Positions 1-7,026 of a stretch of DNA of 64,000 nucleotides are shown one piece after another. The notes beneath the pieces were generated by a model. The model saw only the letters and a program-made list of their open reading frames with translations, was not told where the DNA came from and did not search any database. How positions within the stretch are numbered: position 1 is the first letter of the stretch; the number at the start of each line of letters is the position of its first letter. The stretch is from the NCBI RefSeq assembly GCF_008806955.1, contig NZ_CP031727.1:3424001-3488000 (forward strand), given 5' to 3'. The stretch comes from Cellvibrio sp. KY-YJ-3. Its GTDB lineage: Bacteria > Pseudomonadota > Gammaproteobacteria > Pseudomonadales > Cellvibrionaceae. A program made the translations under genes and the position numbers.

Positions 1-50
1 TTCCGGAGTGAATAACCTAAACCGCTGTTGAGTTTTGTCAGAGATTTCTG

Positions 51-1646
51 ATGGGGCTGAATGGCGGTTTTTTATCCACCAAGGAAAAAATAGGCAGAGC
101 AATTAAAGTGATTATCAAAACCATAAGAATAAGGAAATTTCGTTCATTTGAAGACTCAAAAGAAATTTCACTATCTGATATTAACGTATTAATAGGCGCC
201 AACAATTCAGGGAAGTCATCTGTACTTCGCGCACTACATCATTTACAACAAGGACTTAATGATCCTTTTGGCGATGTTAGAGTAGGAGCAACTAAAGCCA
301 CTATCGATATGACATTTAACAAGCAGCCTACAACTCCACCGTGGACACAGTTTGAAAACTCTCGCATTGCCTATTGCTCAATCACAATACAATCCGCTGA
401 CAGAAGATCTGGACAAATCAGCAATCAATTAACGGTAGGAAATGGATCAACAACAGTTGGGGAATATAAATCTCCCAACTCAGAACCCAGTCACTTAATA
501 ATTCCATTTTTATCTAAAAGAAAAACAGCAAACTATTTAGAGGATGTGAGAGAACAATTCGTTACTCAAATATCATCTGACATGTCTAACTTAGCAGCAA
601 AGCTCTCGCGAATAGCTAACCCAAACTTTCCTGCATACCAACAATATTCAAATGCTTGCAAAGAGATATTAGGCTTTGTAGTGACATCAATCACTTCTCC
701 AAATGGACAACGGCCCGGCATCTATCTTCCTGACCAGTCATCCGTTCCAATAGATCAAATGGGAGAAGGCGTGCCAAATATTGTATCTCTACTTGTAAGC
801 CTATCCATGTCAGAGGGAAAGCTTTTTTTAATAGAAGAACCTGAAAATGATCTTCACCCACAGGCATTAAAAGCATTACTAGACCTAATAGTATTAAGCT
901 CACAAAAAAACCAATTTGTGATCTCAACGCACTCAAATATTGTTGTTACACACCTTTGCTCTGTGGATAAAAGTAAGCTCTTTAAAATCAATAGCGAGAA
1001 AGGGCAACTACCTACTACAGCGACTATTGAAGAAGTAAGTAATAGTCCACGTGATCGAGTTCAGGTTCTCCAAGAATTGGGTTATTCATTTTCTGATTAC
1101 GATTTATGGGAAGGATGGCTATTATTAGAGGAATCTTCTGCTGAGCGTATTATTCGCGACTATTTAATTCCGTGGTTTGCTCCAAAACTTCACCGGATAA
1201 AAACTGTAGCTGCAAATGGTATCACCAATGTAGAGCCTACTTTTAACGATCTCTCCCGAGTCGTGCTGTTCACTCACCTTCAACAAGCATATTCAGGCTT
1301 AGCTTGGGTAAGAGTGGATGGCGATGATGCGGGAAAAGAGTCAATAGAAAAACTTAGAACAAAATTTTCATCCATACCTAAAGATCATTTTTCCACTTTT
1401 GATAAGCCGCAATTCGAACTTTACTATCCAGCCGAATTCCAAGCCAAGGCGAATGCAGCCCTAGCTATTCAAGGCAAGAAGCAAAAGCAGGAAGAAAAAG
1501 GAACACTGCTGAAAGAAGTAATCATTTGGATAGAACAAGATATAAATCGAGCCAAGATAGAATTTGAAAAATCCGCAGCAAGCGTTATCACCGAACTGAA
1601 ACTGATTGAAAAGCAATTTTTACAACAAAAGGATGTGAGGACTTAG
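51..1646 (+). CDS. OLD-family ATPase/Toprim nuclease (candidate defence gene)
   Basis: A 531-residue protein with an N-terminal ABC/SMC-type ATPase and a C-terminal Toprim-like nuclease half, the layout of OLD (overcoming lysogenization defect) proteins. Visible motifs are Walker A GANNSGKSS (49-57), a signature-like MGEGVPNI (237-244), Walker B LFLIEEPENDLHP (258-270) and an H-loop STHS (292-295). The Toprim part shows LLLEESS (358-364) and VDGDD (422-426). OLD proteins cleave DNA and several act in anti-phage defence, alone or with a UvrD-like helicase (Gabija). No helicase follows, so this would be a stand-alone class 1 type unless a partner lies before the window. The ATG at 51 has no good ribosome site; a GTG at 108 is an alternative start. 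The gene looks more AT-rich than the core genes, suggesting transfer. The family call is firm; the defence role is inferred. Confidence 0.85.
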   Translation: MGLNGGFLSTKEKIGRAIKVIIKTIRIRKFRSFEDSKEISLSDINVLIGANNSGKSSVLRALHHLQQGLNDPFGDVRVGATKATIDMTFNKQPTTPPWTQFENSRIAYCSITIQSADRRSGQISNQLTVGNGSTTVGEYKSPNSEPSHLIIPFLSKRKTANYLEDVREQFVTQISSDMSNLAAKLSRIANPNFPAYQQYSNACKEILGFVVTSITSPNGQRPGIYLPDQSSVPIDQMGEGVPNIVSLLVSLSMSEGKLFLIEEPENDLHPQALKALLDLIVLSSQKNQFVISTHSNIVVTHLCSVDKSKLFKINSEKGQLPTTATIEEVSNSPRDRVQVLQELGYSFSDYDLWEGWLLLEESSAERIIRDYLIPWFAPKLHRIKTVAANGITNVEPTFNDLSRVVLFTHLQQAYSGLAWVRVDGDDAGKESIEKLRTKFSSIPKDHFSTFDKPQFELYYPAEFQAKANAALAIQGKKQKQEEKGTLLKEVIIWIEQDINRAKIEFEKSAASVITELKLIEKQFLQQKDVRT

Positions 1647-1660
1647 GTAGCACGTAGCTC

Positions 1661-1846
1661 GTAGGTTGGGCTTGATGTAGGTTGCTGGTGAGCTTGCGAA
1701 CCGCAACATTCGTAATTGCAAACGGCACATTGGTTTGTAAATACGAAAAACCAATCCACAGCACATGTGTTTTGGTTTTGGTGGTTGCGGGTACATGGTC
1801 ATGTTGCGGTTCGTTCCTCAGGCTACGCGCCCTGCCGAAACCTACA
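1661..1846. repeat. Miniature element with nested inverted repeats (repeat copy A)
   Basis: This non-coding stretch behind the OLD gene has outer ends GTAGGTT (1661-1667) and AACCTAC (1839-1845) in inverted orientation. Inside lies a perfect 13-bp inverted pair (1697-1709 with 1801-1813), and inside that a perfect 8-bp pair (1729-1736 with 1748-1755). It could fold into one long interrupted hairpin. The segment 1741-1802 recurs in diverged form at 2085-2145, and 1776-1811 recurs at 2881-2916. No transposase is present. The layout resembles a MITE or other small non-autonomous repeat, but I do not recognise the family. Confidence 0.6.
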
Positions 1847-1858
1847 AAAAGATGAACT

Positions 1859-2080
1859 ATGAATAGCGAATTCATTTCACAACTGAGCAATGGAATTCTT
1901 TCAGCGATAATCGCCCTGCTCTTTTTGGCCATTCTATCGATGCTTTTTGGTTATCGTTTTATTGCAAAAGAACTGATAAAGATTGGCATGAAAAAAGGTG
2001 ACGCAAAAGCGTTGGGTCATGCCGTTACGGTAATGACATTTTTGACACTCGGCGCGGTTTATTTGAAATTTTTGTGCTGA
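1859..2080 (+). CDS. Small membrane protein of unknown function (73 aa)
   Basis: A 73-residue protein with two hydrophobic segments, at about residues 9-31 and 54-70. They are separated by a short basic loop containing KELIKIGMKKGD. This suggests a two-helix inner-membrane protein with a cytoplasmic positive loop. I do not recognise a family. The ribosome site is weak. The gene lies 13 bases after the end of the miniature repeat element and is followed by a second copy of that repeat, so it may belong to the same variable region as the OLD nuclease. It could be a small partner protein, but nothing in the sequence shows this. Confidence 0.5.
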   Translation: MNSEFISQLSNGILSAIIALLFLAILSMLFGYRFIAKELIKIGMKKGDAKALGHAVTVMTFLTLGAVYLKFLC

Positions 2081-2084
2081 ATTG

Positions 2085-2152
2085 ATACGACAACCAATCA
2101 ACGGCACACATAATTTGGTTCTAGTGGCTGCGGGCGCATGGTCATACTGGGG
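2085..2152. repeat. Diverged repeat copy B
   Basis: By hand alignment, 2085-2145 matches 1741-1802 at about 49 of 62 positions. The best preserved part is GTGGCTGCGGGCGCATGGTC (2124-2143). It lies between the 73-residue membrane protein and the signal peptidase gene. Confidence 0.6.
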
Positions 2153-2245
2153 GCTATTTTCCATTCCAATCATTCCTATGACACGCCAATAAAAAACACG
2201 GAATCACTTTTTAATTGATAAATTGCTCGCCTCCCTGGAACAATA

Positions 2246-2836
2246 ATGAACATAAAAAAACTAAACCCAGTTACTCAAAACATACTGTATTTGCTCGGCG
2301 CTATCGTGTTATCGGCGGTTTTGTTTTTCTCTATTTACATCCCGCGCACTTTTCTTTACGACATATATTCAATACCCGCTGGATCGATGGCACCCACAAT
2401 AAATGTTGGCGATACAGTTATCGTTAACAAACACATTTACCGAGACACCATAAAAGGCAAGCCCGACAGCAACCAACCCCGGCGGGGGGATATAATTGCA
2501 TTCAACCCGCCACACCAGCCGAATACGGTTTACTTAAAACGTGTTATAGGAATTCCAGGAGATGTTATTCACTTCACTGACAAACAATTGACAATAAATA
2601 ATAAACCCGTTGAAACCAAGAAGCTAAATGACGCATTATTTTCGGAAACACTTAACGACACCACATATCAAGTACAATATTTGAATGAAGAAAACCTTTA
2701 TCGTGATATCAAAGTCACCACCCCTGTCGACCACTATTTCGTAATGGGTGACAACAGAGACAATTCGCTGGATAGCCGTGAATGGGGGTTTGTGCCAAAA
2801 GAAAAACTGATAGGAAAAACAACTATAGTCTTCTAA
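2246..2836 (+). CDS. Signal peptidase I family protein (S26), accessory type
   Basis: A 196-residue membrane-anchored serine protease of the type I signal peptidase family, which removes signal peptides at the outer face of the inner membrane. One N-terminal membrane segment lies at about 12-36. The catalytic serine is Ser47 in SIPAGSMAPT, and the general-base lysine is Lys98 in YLKRVIGIPGD. The C-terminal family motif MGDNRDNSLDSREWG is intact. It is shorter than E. coli LepB (324 aa), has one membrane span rather than two, and is not beside lepA or rnc. It is therefore probably an additional peptidase rather than the housekeeping enzyme. It lies between copies B and C of the local repeat, next to other membrane proteins. 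Its substrates cannot be told from the sequence. Confidence 0.85.
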   Translation: MNIKKLNPVTQNILYLLGAIVLSAVLFFSIYIPRTFLYDIYSIPAGSMAPTINVGDTVIVNKHIYRDTIKGKPDSNQPRRGDIIAFNPPHQPNTVYLKRVIGIPGDVIHFTDKQLTINNKPVETKKLNDALFSETLNDTTYQVQYLNEENLYRDIKVTTPVDHYFVMGDNRDNSLDSREWGFVPKEKLIGKTTIVF

Positions 2837-2875
2837 TCAAAAAAACTAACAACATCACTTCAACTGCGCATTCTT

Positions 2876-2916
2876 TATAGTTTTGGTGGTTACGGATGTA
2901 TGGTCATTTTACGGTT
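2876..2916. repeat. Diverged repeat copy C
   Basis: Bases 2881-2916 match 1776-1811 of copy A with about 7 mismatches (for example TTTTGGTGGTTACGG against TTTTGGTGGTTGCGG). The upstream half of the repeat is not recognisable here. It lies between the signal peptidase gene and the next membrane protein gene. Confidence 0.5.
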
Positions 2917-2964
2917 ATTCACCCACAACACCCCACCAGTTCAATTTAATTTGGATAATAACAA

Positions 2965-3411
2965 ATGGAAACCAACACAATTTACGATGCCCCCAAAGCA
3001 AACCTTGTTGACTTCAACCCCCAACAAACCGAAGGGCTGGAAAACGTTTTACATGTCGCTAAACAGCAAAAAGCGCTTATTTATACCTTTCTCGTATATT
3101 TTGTAGCGGCAGTGCTCGTGCAAGCAGCGCCGCCAGAAATCAGGCAAGTCGCAAGCCTTATTGTTATTCCGATATGGATTGCCATCATTATTTTAAATGC
3201 GCGCTTATGCTGGAAAGTGTATGGAAAGTTTTTTGCGGTAGTGATGATTATTCTGGGTATTGTTCCCATTATTAACTTTTTAGTGGTAGTTGCTGCCAGC
3301 TCACGGGCGAACAGATTAATTAAAAAAGCGGGATTCAAAGTGGGTTTTATGGGTGCCAACACCACACAAATCAAGCAAGCTATACAACAAACCCAGCACG
3401 CCGCCTTGTAG
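2965..3411 (+). CDS. Membrane protein of unknown function (148 aa)
   Basis: A 148-residue protein. A soluble N-terminal stretch of about 35 residues, beginning with the short motif YDAPKANL, is followed by three hydrophobic segments (about 39-55, 62-79 and 88-112). A basic C-terminal tail contains RLIKKAGFKVGFMG. N-termini of the form Y.APKA occur in several unrelated small bacterial membrane protein families, so this gives no function. It follows repeat copy C, about 130 bases after the signal peptidase gene. No Shine-Dalgarno sequence is obvious. Confidence 0.55.
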   Translation: METNTIYDAPKANLVDFNPQQTEGLENVLHVAKQQKALIYTFLVYFVAAVLVQAAPPEIRQVASLIVIPIWIAIIILNARLCWKVYGKFFAVVMIILGIVPIINFLVVVAASSRANRLIKKAGFKVGFMGANTTQIKQAIQQTQHAAL

Positions 3412-3427
3412 GCATTCGACTTATTGA

Positions 3428-4201
3428 ATGCCTACAATTAAACAGAGCACCCACACTATGTCAGTTACCGCCCTCTACACCGACCTCTCTGGTTATTACG
3501 ATTTAATGTGTGCTGATATCGACTATCGCGAGCAGAGCAATTATGTGCGCAGGCTGCATGAGTTGTTTGGCAATCAGGGGAAAAATGTGTTGGATTTAGC
3601 CTGTGGCACCGGCCCACACTTGCGGCATTTTATCGACTTTGGTTATACGGCTAGTGGTGTGGATATTAATCAGCCCATGCTGGATATTGCACAGCTGCGC
3701 TGCCCCGAAGCGCAATTTACCCAACAGGATATGAGCCGCCTGAATATGGACGCGCAGATGGACTTAATCAGCTGCTTTTTATATTCCATCCATTACAACC
3801 AAAGTATTGCCACACTTACCGATTGTATTGCCAGCGTTCACCGCGCGCTAAAACCCGGCGGTCTATTTTGTTTTAATGCGGTGGATAAAAGCACTATTGA
3901 TAATCGCGCTGGCATTAAACACCAACTCACATATGACCAGAGTGATTTTAGTTTTCAGTCCAATTGGTATTACTCAGGTGAAGGCGAACAGCAACAATTA
4001 CAGCTGAGCATTGAACGAACCACCAACGGTATTACTGAACACTGGCGTGACCAACACGCAATGGTCGCCCTCACCTTTGCGCACTTACAACAATTGCTTG
4101 AACCCTATTTCGAAGTGCATATTCTTGCGCATGATTACGAGCGAATCGCCCCCTGGGAAAACGCGGCAGGCAATGCGTTTTTTGTTGCGATCAAGCATTA
4201 A
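3428..4201 (+). CDS. SAM-dependent class I methyltransferase
   Basis: A 257-residue protein with a Rossmann-type methyltransferase fold. Motif I, VLDLACGTGPH (54-64), binds S-adenosylmethionine. An acidic strand end follows in VDIN, and ALKPGGLFCFN is the typical post-motif III loop. It resembles small-molecule methyltransferases of the Methyltransf_25/11 families; the substrate cannot be told. A second ATG at 3458 (MSVTALYTDL) is an equally plausible start. The sulfotransferase gene starts about 30 bases after its stop, so the two may be co-transcribed. Confidence 0.8.
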   Translation: MPTIKQSTHTMSVTALYTDLSGYYDLMCADIDYREQSNYVRRLHELFGNQGKNVLDLACGTGPHLRHFIDFGYTASGVDINQPMLDIAQLRCPEAQFTQQDMSRLNMDAQMDLISCFLYSIHYNQSIATLTDCIASVHRALKPGGLFCFNAVDKSTIDNRAGIKHQLTYDQSDFSFQSNWYYSGEGEQQQLQLSIERTTNGITEHWRDQHAMVALTFAHLQQLLEPYFEVHILAHDYERIAPWENAAGNAFFVAIKH

Positions 4202-4230
4202 TTTCAAAGCCGCGAATTGTGCAGCACCTT

Positions 4231-4908
4231 ATGAATAAACTTTTTATCATCGGATTGCCGCGTACTGGCACCACCAGCATCAGTGTGGCGCTGTTGGATT
4301 ATGGATTTAAAGTGGCGCACACGGCGTATACCAAACGCGCATTTGAATTAGCCGATGTTGTTTCCGATGCGCCCTGCTTTTGTGATTACCAAGAACTGGA
4401 TCAGCTATTTCCCCATTCGAAGTTTGTGTATCTGGAACGCAGCCTTGAGCGCTGGGTGCCATCCATGCAAATGCTGCTAAACAAAATGTTGCCGGAACTT
4501 GCACCTAAAACCGGTTATTTAAATCCGGTATTGAAACGGGTGATGAATCAGATATTTGCGCCTTTCACAACCAGCAACCCTTTAAGCAAAGAACATTTGG
4601 AAGCCTGTTATATAAACCATCAACAACAGGTGATGGATTATTTCGCGCAGCGGGATGACTTTTTACGCATTGATATTAGCGACAGCAATAGCCTGCCAGT
4701 ATTATTAAGGTTCATGGGGTTTGAACCACCGGTGACTGCACACTCCCCGCATGAACAATCCCTGCATACACAGTTCCCGCATTTGAATAGCGGTAAACAA
4801 GTCGATAATTGGAAAGCCATCAAACATCCGAATAAAATTAATTCACTGAGTGCAGGCGCAGAACATCGCCAATTTTTGGATTATCGGCAGCTCAAGCTTA
4901 ACAGGTGA
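4231..4908 (+). CDS. Sulfotransferase family protein
   Basis: A protein of about 225 residues beginning MNKLFIIGLPRTGTTSIS. Its P-loop-like motif GLPRTGTTS (8-16) is the 5'-phosphosulfate loop of PAPS-dependent sulfotransferases. FPHSKFVYLERSLERWVPS fits the 3'-phosphate-binding strand and helix. An in-frame GTG at 4219 would add four residues; the ATG is preferred because it gives the usual short lead into the P-loop. Its TGA stop (4906-4908) lies inside the AGGTGA ribosome site of the next gene, so translation of the two is probably coupled. The acceptor is unknown. Some proteins of this family have no proven sulfotransferase activity. Confidence 0.75.
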   Translation: MNKLFIIGLPRTGTTSISVALLDYGFKVAHTAYTKRAFELADVVSDAPCFCDYQELDQLFPHSKFVYLERSLERWVPSMQMLLNKMLPELAPKTGYLNPVLKRVMNQIFAPFTTSNPLSKEHLEACYINHQQQVMDYFAQRDDFLRIDISDSNSLPVLLRFMGFEPPVTAHSPHEQSLHTQFPHLNSGKQVDNWKAIKHPNKINSLSAGAEHRQFLDYRQLKLNR

Positions 4909-4915
4909 TTCACCC

Positions 4916-5299
4916 ATGAACCCGAATAAAACATTACACAAGTATTTAATCAATCTCCCAGCCGCATTACTGGATTACCCGTTTGGCGATGATATTCATG
5001 TGTATAAAGTGGAAGGCAAAGTGTTTGCTATTTATTTTCAGGATGCGAATAGCAAGCGCCTGAACCTAAAGTGCGACCCGGTACTGGCAGAACAACTGCG
5101 CATGGTTTTTAGCGAAGTAACCCCCGGCTACCACATGAACAAAAAGCACTGGAACACAGTGGATTTAACCGGTAATTTGCCACAAAGCGAGGTGTTCAAG
5201 CAGATAGATCACTCCTACACGCTAATCGTAAAAAAACTCCCCAAGGCAGTTAAGCAGCGCTTGCGAATCCAACATGAGGGTTTGGCGTGGTTAAGCTAA
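4916..5299 (+). CDS. MmcQ/YjbR family protein
   Basis: A 127-residue protein of the MmcQ/YjbR family, a small compact fold of unsettled function, often annotated as DNA-binding. The family features YPFGDDIHVYKVEGKVFAIY (about 21-40), KCDP and the strongly conserved PGYHMNKKHWNTV are all present. The start at 4916 is chosen because AGGTGA lies 8 bases upstream, overlapping the stop of the sulfotransferase gene. A longer reading from 4850 would overlap that gene heavily and lacks family support. Confidence 0.8.
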   Translation: MNPNKTLHKYLINLPAALLDYPFGDDIHVYKVEGKVFAIYFQDANSKRLNLKCDPVLAEQLRMVFSEVTPGYHMNKKHWNTVDLTGNLPQSEVFKQIDHSYTLIVKKLPKAVKQRLRIQHEGLAWLS

Positions 5300-5388
5300 T
5301 GGCACAAGTACTTTAGTTAACTGCTGCACCTGAACGCAAAAGCCATCATAATAGCGACCGTTATCACCACGACTTCCCCGATGTACCT

Positions 5389-7026
5389 ATGGAAAACCTA
5401 CCTGTAATTCGCCTGTTATTTAATCACCGCTATTTATTACTACTGCTGTTATTGACGGGTGCTGTTTTTTTTAAAGGTGTGACGCCGTCCTTCTCTTCCG
5501 ATGACTTTGTCCATTTGGAAAATAATATTCACTTCAAAAACCTAGCGGAAGCATCCGAGGTTTTCATCACCCCTTATGGTCGTGAATATCGCCCACTGGT
5601 GCGGTTATCACTGTGGTTGAATCATCAAATGGGCGATACCGCACTCGCCTACAAACTCAGCAATTTATTGATGCACTTGCTGTGTGTTGTGCTGCTCTAC
5701 GGAATAATGTTGCGTTTGGGTGTGGCTAAAACAACAGCCCTGATTGCCAGCAGCATTTTTGCATTGCACCCCATTCACACCACCAGTGTGCATTTTATTT
5801 TGGGGCGCACTGATTTAGTGGCAGCGGTATTTTATTTGGCTACGCTCTACTGCGTTGCGGGTTGGAAACAATCGCCCCGCCTTGGGCAACAGCTCATCAC
5901 TCTGTTGTGGTTTGTGGCGGCACTGCTCTCCAAAGAGTTATCCATCACCCTGCCCGCGATGATGTTGGCGATTTTGTTATTACAGCGCCAAAGCCTTGCC
6001 TTCATGCCCATGTTTCGCACTGCGCTATCGCTCTGGCCTTACGCATTGCTAGCACTGATTTATTTGTTCGCGCGTATTTATCAATGGAAGTCCATGGATG
6101 CCGCTGTTGCGGTATACACCGATTTTTCGCCGCTGAATATTTTGACCAACTATGCAGAATGGGCATTTGCCCTGCTCTACCCCTTTGATCTTTACGTTGC
6201 CCGCGAATGGCAATTGCTGCACACACAACTGTTTGTCGCGCTAACGGTTATTGCTTGCTTATCAATTCTGGCTATTGCGGCCTATATCTGGCGACCAACG
6301 GCTTGTCGCCTTGTGCGCTCACCACTGCTGTGGCTGGGGGTTATTTGGATTCTCGTAACTCTGGTGCCTATGACGGGAGGCAACTCTCACCGCTGGTATT
6401 TATATTTACCCAGCGCCGGATTGAGTTTGATTTTTGCGACGTTGTGGCCAGCAACCAGCGGCATCAGGCGCACATTGTTAAATCTTCTGCTGGTAATCAT
6501 TCTGTTAATTTACAGTGGCGAAACCTTACGCCAGTCATTTATTTGGCATGAACAAAGTCAAATAAATGAGCGCTTATTATCCGCAGCCGAAACCCATGAG
6601 CTGCGCCAGCACGAGGTGATCGCTATTGCCAATATGCCGTTTTGCTACCAGAGCGCATTTTTATTTACGCACAGTTCATTTGAGGAGGCGCTCAGGGTTC
6701 GCTATGGTCACAGCCCGCGTATTGAAGTGCTGAGTTATATGAACCTGGATGAGCAAAACTCGCTTGTACTGAGCCACAGCGGGAATGAGATCAGCTTTGG
6801 CATTAGCCCCAACGCTTACCGTTATTTCCGCTTGCCCAACCAGCAGATCTTTTTTGCCAAACCGGATATTTTCACTCAGGGCGCTACAACCCTTCGCATC
6901 GACCAACTCGATACTGCCGGGCGGATTACGGCTTACAGCTTGTTGCTGCCTGAAGAGTATCAAACACCGGTTTATTATTTTAATGGAGAGCGTTTTATTC
7001 GCCTGCCCGCCTCTGCTAGCGAATAA
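5389..7026 (+). CDS. Polytopic GT-C type glycosyltransferase-like membrane protein
   Basis: A 545-residue membrane protein with about ten hydrophobic segments in its first 380 residues and a soluble C-terminal domain of about 150 residues. The early loop has SDDF (37-40) and YRPL (67-70), fitting the acidic first loop of GT-C enzymes that use polyprenyl-phosphate sugars. The segment ALHPIHTTSVHFILGRTDL (125-143) is the hallmark of the TMTC/PMT-like group. TMTC proteins carry tetratricopeptide repeats at the C-terminus; none are seen here. It probably transfers a sugar on the periplasmic side, but neither donor nor acceptor can be told. Its 3' end overlaps the convergent moeA gene by 11 bp. 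Confidence 0.7.
   Translation: MENLPVIRLLFNHRYLLLLLLLTGAVFFKGVTPSFSSDDFVHLENNIHFKNLAEASEVFITPYGREYRPLVRLSLWLNHQMGDTALAYKLSNLLMHLLCVVLLYGIMLRLGVAKTTALIASSIFALHPIHTTSVHFILGRTDLVAAVFYLATLYCVAGWKQSPRLGQQLITLLWFVAALLSKELSITLPAMMLAILLLQRQSLAFMPMFRTALSLWPYALLALIYLFARIYQWKSMDAAVAVYTDFSPLNILTNYAEWAFALLYPFDLYVAREWQLLHTQLFVALTVIACLSILAIAAYIWRPTACRLVRSPLLWLGVIWILVTLVPMTGGNSHRWYLYLPSAGLSLIFATLWPATSGIRRTLLNLLLVIILLIYSGETLRQSFIWHEQSQINERLLSAAETHELRQHEVIAIANMPFCYQSAFLFTHSSFEEALRVRYGHSPRIEVLSYMNLDEQNSLVLSHSGNEISFGISPNAYRYFRLPNQQIFFAKPDIFTQGATTLRIDQLDTAGRITAYSLLLPEEYQTPVYYFNGERFIRLPASASE

Noticed and set aside
1588..2173. Minus-strand reading frames over the repeat copies with similar PQPPKPK and HAPAATRTK stretches
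   Set aside because: The similarity is a result of the shared repeat sequence. The frames lack ribosome sites and overlap the plus-strand gene.
1647..2964. Integron attC array
   Set aside because: The repeated gaps suggested cassette recombination sites. I could not find the core pair RYYYAAC/GTTRRRY at the ends of the copies, and no integrase is in the window.
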